64,000 bases of DNA from Raoultibacter phocaeensis (GCF_901411515.1 NZ_CABDUX010000002.1:186001-250000), one strand, 5' to 3'; counted from the first letter of the stretch, positions 34,434-44,224 are shown. Numbers and translations: made by a program. Notes: generated by a model from the letters alone, not told the origin.

Positions 34434-35544
34434 CCTTCCATGAAACCAAATGATCGGGGTCGGTATCGCTCTTGGTCAGGAAGATGCATGAGCCCCACTT
34501 TTCGTGACTGTTGCATGAATAGGAGTTAGGCCTTGATTTTGTGTCTCTGAGTCTTTTTCCTGGGGTATCGGTTCCCGAGTCAACAAGGTCCGCTCGTACA
34601 TCTCGAAAATTAGCATAGGTTTCGTCAAGAAGACCGTCTATATGCGCAACAGAATTCTGCTCCAGATGGAAAAACCTGATATGTTCGTAGTATTTCAAGT
34701 AATGCAAGTGATCAATTATCTCACGATCGCTGTTGCAGCTATAACCCAACTGCTCAACTTCTCTCAAACCATTTTCGACATATAGATTAATTGGATGAGT
34801 GTTCCTATATGTAATGAATTTGGGCTCATAACGGGTGGGGCAAATGGCCGCAACTATCTCATCGCAGTTTTTCATGAGCTGTTGATGGGTGTAAACGAAA
34901 GGCTTCTTTTGTTCAATGGATCGTGCAACTTCGCATAATATTGTGTTCTTGAGTTCTTCAACTCGCTGTTCGTAAAAGAAATTGGAAACTCCGCCCTTAT
35001 GAAATGGGGTGGAGAGGTCTCTATAAATTAGCTCGTCAATATCGGATATTAGTTCAAGTTGATAGTGTTCTTTGATGTAAGCGTAGTCGGTCAATAAAGA
35101 CCCTTCGTCATTTTCATATAAAGTTGCAACGCGGTTGCATAGAGCCAAAGGGCTTTTTTTCGTTGGTTCAAAAATTGTTTTCAATAATGCAGGATCGTCC
35201 ATTACAAAAGCTTTATCCGAAAAGGAGTATCCGGTTTGTTGGGCAATTGTGAATTTTTCGATTCCTGAGCATGTTCGTATTGCGATTAGCCAGTTAAGTA
35301 GTATGCGATATCCAGTTGCTTGGGATATGTTGGCTTTTTTAACCTGCACCGCCACGTATGATCCATCAGAGTTTTGATGCAATCCCAAATACTCGTCTTT
35401 TTCGGAGAATTCTTTTATCGAAACGTCATCAATGTCTTCATACCCTATTGCTTGACCATCATCCAGCAGAGATGCCTTCCATGTGAAATATCTCATTTGG
35501 AAAACAAATCCGGCTTGACTTTCTATTCCTGGGTTAGTGCTCAA
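34426..35544 (-). CDS. Nuclease-like effector of the ABC three-component operon
   Basis: A 372-residue protein. The N-terminal 75 residues fit a PD-(D/E)xK nuclease core: GFVFQMRYFTWKASLL, an acidic strand (YEDIDDVSIKEF) and VAVQVKK with the Q-x-K (67-69) of Mrr/Cap4-type restriction folds. The remaining 300 residues are unrecognised and probably bind partners; the last 40 hold CNSHEKWGSCIF. It is the first gene of the operon, with a promoter expected in the AT-rich gap beyond 35544. In such systems the ATPase is thought to license the nuclease against foreign DNA. The nuclease call is moderate. Confidence 0.65.
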   Translation of the reverse strand: MSTNPGIESQAGFVFQMRYFTWKASLLDDGQAIGYEDIDDVSIKEFSEKDEYLGLHQNSDGSYVAVQVKKANISQATGYRILLNWLIAIRTCSGIEKFTIAQQTGYSFSDKAFVMDDPALLKTIFEPTKKSPLALCNRVATLYENDEGSLLTDYAYIKEHYQLELISDIDELIYRDLSTPFHKGGVSNFFYEQRVEELKNTILCEVARSIEQKKPFVYTHQQLMKNCDEIVAAICPTRYEPKFITYRNTHPINLYVENGLREVEQLGYSCNSDREIIDHLHYLKYYEHIRFFHLEQNSVAHIDGLLDETYANFRDVRADLVDSGTDTPGKRLRDTKSRPNSYSCNSHEKWGSCIFLTKSDTDPDHLVSWKDD

Positions 35545-36106
35545 ACAGGTCTCGAATCGATCGATGTATTTATGCTGGTCAAATTATAGCTTGAATAGAT
35601 AGAATTTCAAAATACCTAATGAGGGGCGCGCGTTATTGTGGGTTAAAGGGTGTGCATCATTATGCAATTACTTAATGAAATGAAGTTATCGATAGAGTTA
35701 AATTAACTCGACTTGTGAGCATCAAAAAAGCGTCTTGTTTCAAAAGATCGCCGTCGTCGGCAACGGGTTGATGTTCGAGCGCTTGCGTAACTTGTTGGGC
35801 GAGATCAAGGCAGAGCTTCGATGGGTCAACAACGCTAGCGAGCTTGACGCCGTTTTGCTTTAACCGCTTCAAACGGTAGAAGAGATTTTGGCAGCCTTTG
35901 AAGTGGCCTAAAGCATTTACCAGCCACCCACTACCTCATACATAGGCAAAACGATAGCAGCCCTTCAGGATAAGAATGGCTGCCATACTATCTGCTTATG
36001 GCCAGCATCTTTCATGTCGTCACTCCGAAATTACCCCTAAAGCAGTACGACCAGTTGAGAAATAAACCTTGAACAGCATAAATGTCAGGACTAAAACCTT
36101 TCCTGC
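35545..36106. other. Gap with possible coding remnant
   Basis: 562 bases at the edge of the accessory block. A minus-strand frame of about 80 codons (35.67-35.91 kb, including LDLAQQVTQALEHQPVADDG) has coding-like composition and seems truncated at both ends. It has no recognised family or ribosome site. The rest, including an imperfect stem of GCAGCC and GGCTGC around 35960-35990, shows no gene. Confidence 0.35.
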
Positions 36107-37702
36107 CTATTCCCACTCGATCGTCGCAGGCGGCTTGCTCGTGATGTCGTACGCTACCCGGTTCACGCCCGGGACCTCGGCGACGATCCTGCTCGAGATC
36201 CTCCCGAGAACTTCGTAGGGCAGCTTCGCCCAATCGGCCGTCATGGCGTCGCTCGACTCGACGGCGCGCAGGATGATGGGGTAGGCGTAGGTGCGCTCGT
36301 CGCCCATGACGCCGACGCTCTTCACGTCGGGGAGCACGGCGAAGTACTGCCACACGCTGCGCTCGGAGTTGCGCTCGCCGGTCTCCTCGAGCACCTGCGC
36401 GTTGTAGGCGTCGAGCTCCTCGCGCACGATCGCGTCGGCGCCTTTAAGGATCGAGAGCTTCTCGAGCGTCACGGTGCCGATGATGCGGATGGCGAGCCCC
36501 GGGCCGGGGAAGGGCTGGCGGTGCACGATGTGGTCGGGCAGCCCGAGCGCCGTCCCCAGCGCCCGCACCTCGTCCTTGAAGAAGCGGTCCAGAGGCTCGA
36601 TGAGGTCGAAGTGCACGCCCTCGGGGAAGGGGATCAGGTTGTGGTGGCTCTTGATGGTGGACGCCTTGCCGCCCGTCTTGCGCGCGCCGCTCTCGATGAT
36701 GTCGGGATAGATGGTGCCCTGAGCCAAAAACTGCACTCCGTCGAGATCCTGCGCGACGGTGAAGAATTCCTTCCAGAACTGCGACCCGATGATGCGGCGC
36801 TTCTCTTCGGGCTCAACCACGTCGGCGAGCAAGGCCGCATAGCGATCCTCGGCATGCACGTGCACGAAATCCACGTCGAACTGGCGGGTGAACACTTCCT
36901 CGACCTCTTCGGGCTCGTTCTTGCGCAGAAGCCCGTGGTTCACGAACACGCAGGTGAGCTGCCGGCCGATCGCGCGGGCGCACAGCGCCGCCACTACGCT
37001 CGAATCCACACCGCCTGAGAGGCCGAGGATCACGCGCTTGTCGCCCACTTGCTCGCGGATGGCGGCAACCGACTCTTCGATGATGCTGCCCATGGTCCAC
37101 GTGGGCTCAAGGCCGCAGATTTTGAACAGGAAGTTCTCGAGCATGGCGTTTCCGCATTCGGTGTGGCGCACTTCGGGGTGGAACTGCGTCGCAAACAGCT
37201 TCGCTTCTGCGTTCTCCATAGATGCCACAGGGCAGGTGGAAGTCGACGAGGTTACCGTGAAGCCCTCGGGTACGGCAGTCACGGCGTCGCGGTGGCTCAT
37301 CCAGACGGTCTGCGTCTCAGGCGTCCCGTCTAGCAGCTCGGATGATCCGCTGCGCGCAATCTCGGCAGGACCGTATTCACCCGCGTCGGTATGGCCGACG
37401 GTACCGCCGAGCGCGACGGCCATCGCCTGCTGCCCGTAACAGAAACCGAGAACGGGAATGCCGAGCTTCAGTATCTCGGGGTCCAGCGTGGGAGCATCTT
37501 TTGCATACACGCTCGCAGGGCCGCCCGATAAGATGATAGCCGAGGGGTTTTCGGCGCTCATCTCTTCGGCGGATATGTCGCAGGGCGCGATTTCGGAATA
37601 CACGTGCAGATCACGCACGCGGCGAGCGATGAGCTGGCCGTACTGGGCTCCGAAATCGACGACGACGACTTTCTGATCGGGCGAGGGTGTTGCTTGCGTC
37701 AC
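36107..37702 (-). CDS. guaA: GMP synthase (glutamine-hydrolysing)
   Basis: A 531-residue GuaA converting XMP to GMP with glutamine and ATP. It has an N-terminal class I amidotransferase with Cys88 in GFCYGQQ and the His175/Glu177 pair in FHPEV. The PP-loop ATP pyrophosphatase motif is GLSGGVDSS (227-235). The C-terminal dimerisation domain ends KPPATIEWE, the normal terminus. The start is GTG at 37702 with AGGAG five bases upstream; the longer frame to 37807 has no support. It marks the return to core genome beside the accessory block. Confidence 0.97.
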   Translation of the reverse strand: MTQATPSPDQKVVVVDFGAQYGQLIARRVRDLHVYSEIAPCDISAEEMSAENPSAIILSGGPASVYAKDAPTLDPEILKLGIPVLGFCYGQQAMAVALGGTVGHTDAGEYGPAEIARSGSSELLDGTPETQTVWMSHRDAVTAVPEGFTVTSSTSTCPVASMENAEAKLFATQFHPEVRHTECGNAMLENFLFKICGLEPTWTMGSIIEESVAAIREQVGDKRVILGLSGGVDSSVVAALCARAIGRQLTCVFVNHGLLRKNEPEEVEEVFTRQFDVDFVHVHAEDRYAALLADVVEPEEKRRIIGSQFWKEFFTVAQDLDGVQFLAQGTIYPDIIESGARKTGGKASTIKSHHNLIPFPEGVHFDLIEPLDRFFKDEVRALGTALGLPDHIVHRQPFPGPGLAIRIIGTVTLEKLSILKGADAIVREELDAYNAQVLEETGERNSERSVWQYFAVLPDVKSVGVMGDERTYAYPIILRAVESSDAMTADWAKLPYEVLGRISSRIVAEVPGVNRVAYDITSKPPATIEWE

Positions 37703-38182
37703 GGGTGCTCCTAGTCTGTTTGCTCGGGAGCACGTTGGCGGATCGGATGCTGCGGATCGGGCGGCTGCCGAAACGTGTCCCTGTAAGGTATCAGCACTAT
37801 AGTACATGAACGTTTCAGGCTCGTTTCATTGGGCGCACAAGCATCACGTCGTTTCCTTTTCAGGACGCGTACCCCAACGCTTCGCCGCACGGAGAAATCG
37901 CTCGTATGCGAGTACGGGCAGTCCAAAACCAGGTGCAAACAGAAGGATGCGAACTCGCAGGGCGTGAGGGCGCCATCCCGCAGAAAAGCAACCGACTCGC
38001 AGAGCGCAGATGAATTCGCCCTAAAAGCACCGGCTTGGCAAGCGAGTTTTCGCAGGTACGTATGAGGTAAACCAAAGGTCTACTCGACTCAACTGACGTT
38101 CGGTAGAATGCGCAAGAGGAAAGCGATACGATGCGACCGCTATGCGAAGAGAAGTGACAACGTGAAACCGAGGAATGAATCC
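37703..38182. other. Divergent intergenic region (480 bases)
   Basis: It lies between guaA and the divergent XRE-membrane gene and should hold both promoters. TACTAT on the guaA strand near 37803 is a possible -10. Short frames here (for example 37829-38065) lack ribosome sites and are not called. Confidence 0.4.
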
Positions 38183-38599
38183 ATGACTACCCAAACGCTT
38201 GGAGCGATGATCGCATCGCTGAGGAAAGAACACGGAATGACCCAGCTCGAGCTGGCAGAGAAGATGGGCGTGACCGATAAGGCCGTCTCAAAGTGGGAGC
38301 GGGACGTGTCGTGTCCGGATATCAACCTGCTGCCGAAGCTTGCAGAAGCGTTCGGCGTGTCGGTCGATCAACTTATGCGAGTCAAGTCGAAATCGCAGAC
38401 GGGCGGCATCCGAAAGGAGGAGGTAGATCGCATCATCCCGCTCGTGTTCAGGGCGATCGCTTTGGCGATGGGGGTGGCCGTGCTCGTGCTGTCGATCTTG
38501 AGGTCGCTCGATATGTACACGGGATTCAGCCTGCTGGGCATTGGCTTGGTGTGCGTGGGGATTTCGCTCTTCTCGGAGAAGGATACTACTTCAGAATAA
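38183..38599 (+). CDS. XRE-family regulator with C-terminal membrane helices
   Basis: A 138-residue protein. The N-terminal Cro/C1 helix-turn-helix (residues 5-60: MIASLRKEHGMTQLELAEKM, then DKAVSKWERDVSCPDINLL) is followed by a linker and two predicted membrane helices (about 88-105 and 112-130). Such membrane-tethered XRE regulators are common in Gram-positive gut bacteria. The start at 38183 has GAGGA upstream; the frame is open back to 38108. Its targets are unknown. Confidence 0.85.
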   Translation: MTTQTLGAMIASLRKEHGMTQLELAEKMGVTDKAVSKWERDVSCPDINLLPKLAEAFGVSVDQLMRVKSKSQTGGIRKEEVDRIIPLVFRAIALAMGVAVLVLSILRSLDMYTGFSLLGIGLVCVGISLFSEKDTTSE

Positions 38600-38717
38600 C
38601 GGCATTCGTTTCGGTTGGATTCGGTAAGCAGCGTAACCGGTCTGAAGTCCTTTCAACCAGGATGACATCATGGTGTATTTTTCGCAGCATGCGAGGTCGT
38701 CGTGTACAATGCAGCGC

Positions 38718-38948
38718 ATGGACAAAAAGCGAGTGGAAATAGATGAAGAGAAGCGCAAGGACTTGCACGAGTCCTTCAACAACCGCATCTCGTACGTGTG
38801 CAAGCTCGTGGCGCTCGTTATCGCCGTTGTCGCGTTCGGGTCGGTCATCCTCGGACAGGATGACAAGACGTTCGTCATCCTGGGATTGTGCGTCTCGGTC
38901 GCCCTGCTCGCCATCGCATCGCTGCAAGACAACCACGGCAAAAGGTAA
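38718..38948 (+). CDS. Small two-helix membrane protein
   Basis: A 76-residue protein with a charged N-terminal 25 residues (MDKKRVEIDEEKRKDLHESF) and two hydrophobic helices separated by a short loop (LGQDDK). The family is not recognised. ATG at 38709 or 38718 is possible and neither has a Shine-Dalgarno site. GTGTACAAT just upstream looks like an extended -10, which would make the message nearly leaderless. It ends 15 bases before uppP, in the same direction, and may be co-transcribed. Confidence 0.6.
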   Translation: MDKKRVEIDEEKRKDLHESFNNRISYVCKLVALVIAVVAFGSVILGQDDKTFVILGLCVSVALLAIASLQDNHGKR

Positions 38949-38963
38949 AAGGTACCCAACCCT

Positions 38964-39899
38964 ATGATTATCGAAGCGCTCAAGGCCTTCCTCATCGGCA
39001 TCGTCGAGGGCATCACCGAATGGCTTCCCATCTCTTCGACCGGTCACATGATCCTCGTCGACGAATTCGTCAAATTGCAGGTGTCGGACGAATTCCTCGC
39101 CCTGTTCCTTGTGGTTATCCAGATTGGCGCCATCCTTGCCGTGCTCATCCTGTACTTCCACAAGCTCAATCCTTTCTCACCGCGCAAGAGCGCGACTGAG
39201 AAGAAGAGCACGTGGAGGCTGTGGGGGATGGTAGTCATCGGCTGCATTCCCGCCGCCATCTTCGGTTTCGCACTCGACGATTGGGTGAACGAGCATTTTT
39301 ACAACAAGGTCGTCGTGGCGGCGATGCTCATTCTGTACGGCATCATCTTCATCGTGCTCGAGCGCCGCAACCGCAAGCGTCTGCGCCAGGCCGAGGCCAT
39401 GGTCGCCGCGCCGCGCGGCCGCCATGCGCGCATCGAAGAGGGCGATGCGGGGGATGCGGCCGAAGAGGCCCTCTTCAAGGTGACCGATGTCGACGACATC
39501 GATTGGAAGACGGCGCTCAAGATCGGGTTGTTCCAAGTGCTCGCCATCATCCCCGGCACGAGCCGCTCGGGTGCCACTATCATTGGCGGCATGCTCTGCG
39601 GCTGCTCGCGCACCGCAGCGGCGGAGTTTACGTTTTTCCTGGCCATTCCCGTCATGCTCGGGTGGGGCCTCGTGAAGGTGGTCAAGTTCGTGCTTGCTGG
39701 TCTCGCGATGACGCAAGTGGAGATAGTCGTGCTCGCAGTGGGCATCGTGACTGCGTTCGCCATGTCCATCGTGGCCATCCGCTTCCTTATGGGCTACATC
39801 AAGAAGAACGACTTCACGGCGTTCGGTTGGTATCGCATCGTTGTGGGCGTGCTCGTGCTCGGGTACTTCTTCTTCGAGTCGATGGGTATGCTGCCGTAG
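38964..39899 (+). CDS. uppP: Undecaprenyl-diphosphate phosphatase
   Basis: A 311-residue BacA/UppP membrane enzyme that recycles undecaprenyl diphosphate for cell-wall synthesis and gives bacitracin tolerance. The two family motifs are present: [14 protein letters not shown] (15-28) and PGTSRSGAT (about 197-205), with seven to eight hydrophobic helices. A charged insert at about 145-175 makes it longer than many homologues (about 270). AAAGG lies upstream of the ATG at 38964. Confidence 0.96.
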   Translation: MIIEALKAFLIGIVEGITEWLPISSTGHMILVDEFVKLQVSDEFLALFLVVIQIGAILAVLILYFHKLNPFSPRKSATEKKSTWRLWGMVVIGCIPAAIFGFALDDWVNEHFYNKVVVAAMLILYGIIFIVLERRNRKRLRQAEAMVAAPRGRHARIEEGDAGDAAEEALFKVTDVDDIDWKTALKIGLFQVLAIIPGTSRSGATIIGGMLCGCSRTAAAEFTFFLAIPVMLGWGLVKVVKFVLAGLAMTQVEIVVLAVGIVTAFAMSIVAIRFLMGYIKKNDFTAFGWYRIVVGVLVLGYFFFESMGMLP

Positions 39900-40037
39900 G
39901 GCTGTTGCTCGGCAAACCTTCGGTGCCGTTTCCTATCCCGTGCAGCCTTTTGATTGTGCGCCTCGCGAGCGGTTTACGGCTGTACATCTATTTGATCAGG
40001 CGCGATGTAATCTCTGTTCGGACTCGGTGCTCAGCGC

Positions 40038-41510
40038 TCAGTACGTTTCCACCATGTCGATGAGCTCTTGTTGGGAGTGTAGATCCATCTTTTGGTAGAT
40101 GTGCTTGATGTGCGTCTTGATGGTGTTGCGCGAGATGATGAGTTCCTCTTCGATGAAGGGCACGTTGCGCCCTTTCGCCAGCAGATTGAATACGTCGGTT
40201 TCGCGTTCGGTCAGAGCGAACCGCTCGGCGATGCGGGCGCATTGTGCTTCGATGGCGTCCGTCTGTTCGCTACCAGGATCTTCGATTCGCTCGAATACGG
40301 GTACGGCTTCAACGCCTTCGATGGTCTTTTCAAAGCTGAACGTGCGCAGAACGAGCAAGTTAAACGCCGAAAACGCAAGAACGACGAGCACGACGGTACC
40401 GGGAACCAGTATGGGGTCGGCAATCAAAAGTCCGTTCGTCAAGTGACCGAGCGACGTGCCGACGAGCGTACCCGCGCTTGTCGCAAACTGGCCCCATGCG
40501 AAAATGGGCAGCGCGTGGAGCGGGTTGCGTCTGCCTATTGCGGCGAGCGCATAGTATACGAGCACCGAGAAGCAGTCGGCGCCTGCGGCTAGCAGCACGT
40601 TGGGTGCAGGCGTACCCGAGAGCTGCGGTACGAGCACGCTCAAAAATCCCGCAAGAACGAACAAGCTTGCCACTTGGTACAAGATGTCGGCTGGTGCCGC
40701 TCTTCCTGCGATGAAAGCTTGCAGTGCCACGACGGCGAGGGGAAGAAACGCCAGGATGGTAAAGGGCGGGACCCCCTCCGAAACGCCGAACATGAGCGAG
40801 AAGCCATAAGCGATGCGGAAGATGAAAAACGAAATGAACAGGATGTGCGAATAGGATAGGAACGACCGCGGTTCGGTGAGGGCGAGGGTTGCCGCAGAAG
40901 GGTTCGAGCGGATGCGGTTGAGTATTTCGGAAGCGAGCGGATACGCAAGTGCGAGCGTGACAAGCGGTGCGAGCGCGAACGAAGCGATGCCGAAGCCGTC
41001 GGGAAGCGCGACGAACACGCCGCGCATGAGGTAGGCGAGCGCGAGGCTTCCCGCGATGCATACCGCCGATGCCCTCGTTTCGAGGGAGATGAGCGTGATG
41101 CAGGCGTATATCGATATGAGCCCCCTCCCCGGACTCATGAGAAAGCCGCCGCATGCGAGCAAAGCGGGGTTTTCGGTGAGCAGGCCCATCGCGATGAGCG
41201 AAAGTCCGACTGCGAGGAGCGCCACCGCTAGCGCGGCAAGCCTGTCTGGTCTGAAAAGAGTCGGCCTGAGCGAGGAGGCAACGGCGACCGTGAGGTATAC
41301 GCAGCACGAGCCGAGCGTGGCGAACTCGCGGGCCATTCCGTACACGAGCGTGAAGCGGGGGAAGATGTACTGATTGAGCAACCATGTTCCCAGAAACACG
41401 AGCATGAGCGCACCGAACGTGCGAATCCACCGCGCGTTCGCGATTTCGGCGACGAAATGCGTGCTGTCTGATGGATTGCTTTCGCGTGCCTCGGCCTCAT
41501 GAGAGCTCAT
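40038..41510 (-). CDS. LuxR-family regulator with about 12 membrane helices
   Basis: A 490-residue protein. About 400 residues of transporter-like membrane helices are followed by a cytoplasmic LuxR helix-turn-helix (LTERETDVFNLLAKGRNVPF, then ISRNTIKTHIKHIYQKM). This MFS-like/LuxR fusion is characteristic of Eggerthellaceae, where many copies sit beside reductase genes. The membrane part probably senses a small molecule. AAGGGGG precedes the start at 41510 (the frame is open to 41552). It is divergent from the Tat flavoprotein at 41841, its presumed target. Confidence 0.92.
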   Translation of the reverse strand: MSSHEAEARESNPSDSTHFVAEIANARWIRTFGALMLVFLGTWLLNQYIFPRFTLVYGMAREFATLGSCCVYLTVAVASSLRPTLFRPDRLAALAVALLAVGLSLIAMGLLTENPALLACGGFLMSPGRGLISIYACITLISLETRASAVCIAGSLALAYLMRGVFVALPDGFGIASFALAPLVTLALAYPLASEILNRIRSNPSAATLALTEPRSFLSYSHILFISFFIFRIAYGFSLMFGVSEGVPPFTILAFLPLAVVALQAFIAGRAAPADILYQVASLFVLAGFLSVLVPQLSGTPAPNVLLAAGADCFSVLVYYALAAIGRRNPLHALPIFAWGQFATSAGTLVGTSLGHLTNGLLIADPILVPGTVVLVVLAFSAFNLLVLRTFSFEKTIEGVEAVPVFERIEDPGSEQTDAIEAQCARIAERFALTERETDVFNLLAKGRNVPFIEEELIISRNTIKTHIKHIYQKMDLHSQQELIDMVETY

Positions 41511-41690
41511 GGTTCCCCCTTCCAAAAGCCCTAGTATAAAGCAAGTGCGCACACCGCGGTACGTCGCTGTATTTCACGTGTCGCGCTGCTGGCTCCGAAA
41601 TACTGTTTTGGCAAGCGAAGCCCCCCGGTTCTTTTACTTGCCATCGAGATAGGCATCCTCAAACGCTCTTTGATCAGGACAAATAAAAAT

Positions 41691-41738
41691 CTCCCCTCGT
41701 CTGGGTGATGGCGGATTCGGCTTCGATTCCATAATGAA
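41691..41738 (+). promoter_or_regulatory. Candidate activator site and promoter of the 41841 flavoprotein
   Basis: In the 330-base divergent gap, GGGTGAT (41703-41709) is followed after 13 bases by TCGATTCCATAATGAA (41723-41738), closely matching the pattern at 25751-25788. CATAAT (41730-41735) is a plausible -10; an imperfect inverted arm TCTCCC lies at 41690-41695. This would be the target of the divergent LuxR regulator. Confidence 0.5.
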
Positions 41739-41840
41739 CGCCATCGGGAGCTCGTGTGGGCAGCGAAACGCCGGGCTTCCGCGGCAAGGATCGGCGCCGC
41801 ATCGGGCGCGCGCCGGAAACGTGAAAGGGAGATCGAGGAT

Positions 41841-43586
41841 ATGGGAATCAAAGCGAACAGCGGCATCTCTCGCCGCAACTTCATCGGACTTGCGGGCATC
41901 GCGGGCGTCGGTGCGGTAGCCGGGCTTGCGGGATGCTCGCCGCAGCAAAGCGGATCGGGATCGGGTACGGCAGCTCAGGCGGCCGAGGGTGCATCGAGTG
42001 CTGCGGCGGCTGCGGGTGGTCAGGCTGACTGGCTCGGCAGCGCACCCGATATCGCCGAGGGCGACATCGTCGAGACGAAGTCTACCGACGTCCTCATCGT
42101 GGGTGCGGGCAACGGCGGCATGATGGCGGCTGCAACGGCTACCGACGAAGGTGTCGATTTCATCATCTGCGAGAAGAACGAGAAACCCCAGAGCACGCGT
42201 CACTGGATCGGCGCGGTCGACACCGCCCAGCAGAAGGCCGCGGGCGTCGAGATCAACCATGGCGAGCTGTTGAACGAGCTCGCACGCTACGCGTCCTACA
42301 AGTGCGACATGGACGTGTGGAAGGTGTGGATCAACGAATCTGCCGAGATGCTCGCCTACCTTGATCCGATCATGGAGGCCTCGCTCGGCCTTACGGCGAC
42401 GGTCGACACCGAGAAGTTCGACAAGCAGCTCCATTACACGCCGATGGTGCAGCATATGTATCTCGAGGATCCCGCGCTCGGCACGCGACCCGAAAAGGAG
42501 CGCAACGAGGTGCTCTACGAGTACATTCAAAGCAAAGGGCAGGACATCGCGTTCAAGCACAAGCTGGTCAAGCTCGTCCGCGAGGGTGAGACCGAGGGCC
42601 GCGTGACCGGTGCCATTTTCGAAACCGACAACGGCTACGTGCAGATCAATGCAAACAAAGGTGTGCTCTTGACAACCGGTGGTTACGCGGGCAATGCCGT
42701 CATGACCAAGGCGCTCGCACCCATCGTGCCCCAGTGCACCACTACGGCGAACAACACCCCCTCCTGCGACGGCTCGGGCATCAAGGCGGCCCTCTGGGCG
42801 GGTGCGAAGATGGATACGCAGCCGGCTCCCATGCTGTTCGCCCGCGGTGCGGTGGCACCGGGCGTCGATGCTGGCTATACGGGTGAAGGCGAAGACGCGG
42901 CGCTTCCGGGCAACGTGTTCCAATCTAATGTGGGCACGCAGCCGTTCATGAAGGTCGACCGTTTGGGCAAGCGCTTTGTGAACGAATCGTCTCCCTACGA
43001 GGCCGTGTGCTTCGCTTCGGCCAATCGTCCCGGCGGCGTGTGGTGCGAGGTGTGGGACGGCAATATCGTCGAAGACGTCGAGCGCTTTTCCACCGTGGGC
43101 TGCTCGAAGGGCATCGCCCAGCAGTTCGCCGCAGGCGTTACACCCGATGAGATGTTCGCGAAGCAGATCGAAGGCGGAACCGTGTTCAAGGCCGACACGA
43201 TCGACGAGCTCGCCGACCTGCTCGGTTTCGAGGGCAAAGCCAAGGATACCTTCCTTGCGCAAGTCGACCGTTACAACGAACTGTTCGACAAGCAGAGTGA
43301 CGACGATTTCGGTAAGGAAGCATTTCGCCTCTCCGAGCTGCGCACGCCCCCGTTCTACGGCGGTTGGTTCGGAGCCTGCTATCTCACTACGGTCGACGGA
43401 ATTAAGATCGACCCCGACATGCGTGCCCTCGACGAGAACGAAGAGGTCATTGAAGGCCTGTTCTGCGCTGGCGACTGCTCGGGTAGCCTCTACGCGGACA
43501 ACTATCCCGAGTACATCATCGGATGCGCGTGCGGCCGTACCCTCACCTTCTCGCGCCATGCGGTGAAGTACATGATGGAGCACTAG
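41841..43586 (+). CDS. Tat-exported FAD-dependent reductase
   Basis: A 581-residue flavoprotein with a Tat signal SRRNFIGLAG (Arg11-Arg12) and lipobox-like LAGC (Cys32). A low-complexity Ala/Ser linker leads to the FAD_binding_2 domain with VGAGNGG near residue 90, and the C-terminal region has FCAGDCSGSLYADNYPEYI. It belongs to the fumarate-reductase/3-oxosteroid-dehydrogenase superfamily used here as respiratory reductases outside the membrane. GAGG lies upstream of the ATG at 41841. No cytochrome gene is adjacent, so its electron donor is elsewhere. It is probably controlled by the divergent LuxR regulator. The substrate is unknown. Confidence 0.9.
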   Translation: MGIKANSGISRRNFIGLAGIAGVGAVAGLAGCSPQQSGSGSGTAAQAAEGASSAAAAAGGQADWLGSAPDIAEGDIVETKSTDVLIVGAGNGGMMAAATATDEGVDFIICEKNEKPQSTRHWIGAVDTAQQKAAGVEINHGELLNELARYASYKCDMDVWKVWINESAEMLAYLDPIMEASLGLTATVDTEKFDKQLHYTPMVQHMYLEDPALGTRPEKERNEVLYEYIQSKGQDIAFKHKLVKLVREGETEGRVTGAIFETDNGYVQINANKGVLLTTGGYAGNAVMTKALAPIVPQCTTTANNTPSCDGSGIKAALWAGAKMDTQPAPMLFARGAVAPGVDAGYTGEGEDAALPGNVFQSNVGTQPFMKVDRLGKRFVNESSPYEAVCFASANRPGGVWCEVWDGNIVEDVERFSTVGCSKGIAQQFAAGVTPDEMFAKQIEGGTVFKADTIDELADLLGFEGKAKDTFLAQVDRYNELFDKQSDDDFGKEAFRLSELRTPPFYGGWFGACYLTTVDGIKIDPDMRALDENEEVIEGLFCAGDCSGSLYADNYPEYIIGCACGRTLTFSRHAVKYMMEH

Positions 43587-43644
43587 CTCCCCGCTGCTTG
43601 GCGGCTTGTGCGGCCGTCGGGCAGGGGTCGCGGTGCGGTTCGAG

Positions 43645-43683
43645 CACCCGCTTCCGCATTGTGCGCGGAGGCGGGTGTTTCCT
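43645..43683 (+). terminator. Intrinsic terminator after the 41841 flavoprotein
   Basis: A 13-base-pair stem with one G-U pair (43645-43657 with 43665-43677), then TTTCCTT, about 60 bases after the stop codon. The rest of the 356-base gap to the chorismate mutase gene shows no gene; TATCATGAT near 43831 may be part of that operon's promoter. Confidence 0.75.
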
Positions 43684-43942
43684 TGTGGGCCTACGGGGCT
43701 TTCGGGCGTCTGCGGTCGCGCGAGCGTTTCGCGCCGTTCCGAGCGCACGCAGAGCGGCGGCCGGGTGTTTCCTCATCGCGAACTTCTCCGTGAACTTTTC
43801 TCCATCCGCCCTGTGCGCTGCATGGCTTTTGCTATCATGATGCCCACACGAGGGCGCCTGTCTGCCTCGGCACCGCTTCAAGCACCGCCGCACCGAAGCG
43901 CCATGCTCGTTACCGTTTTTTGTGAATCTGAAAGGAAAGCCG

Positions 43943-44224
43943 ATGTCTGAAGAAAACAGCGTACTCGCGCAAATCCAAGAACATCGTGCGAAGATCGATG
44001 AGATCGATCGCGAAATAGTCTCGCTGCTGAACAAGCGCGCGGGGCATTCGCTGGTCATCCGTGGTCTCAAGCCCGGTGCTCATCTGGGCTTGTATGACGC
44101 GAGACGAGAAGAGGAAATCTTCGAGCGGGTCGACGGCTATAACGAGGGACCCTTGTATAACGAGAACCTGCGTGAAATATATGCCAGCATCCTCAAGGTT
44201 ATGAAGGAGACCCCGTCAGTATGA
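43943..44224 (+). CDS. Chorismate mutase, AroQ type
   Basis: A 93-residue helical protein with the AroQ pattern: IQEHRAKIDEIDREIVSLLN, an Arg-rich second segment (KRAGHSLVIRGLK), YDARREEEIFERV and a last helix. It converts chorismate to prephenate for Phe and Tyr synthesis. The start at 43943 (after AAAGGA) is preferred over 43922. It overlaps the DAHP synthase gene by four bases (ATGA), so the two are coupled. In several bacteria AroQ and DAHP synthase are fused or form a complex that gives feedback control. Confidence 0.9.
   Translation: MSEENSVLAQIQEHRAKIDEIDREIVSLLNKRAGHSLVIRGLKPGAHLGLYDARREEEIFERVDGYNEGPLYNENLREIYASILKVMKETPSV

Noticed and set aside
37829-38065. Plus-strand frame of 78 codons in the guaA/XRE divergent gap
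   Set aside because: No ribosome site, low-complexity basic composition, lies in an expected promoter region.
41634-43748. Minus-strand open frame of 704 codons
   Set aside because: Antisense shadow of the Tat flavoprotein at 41841.
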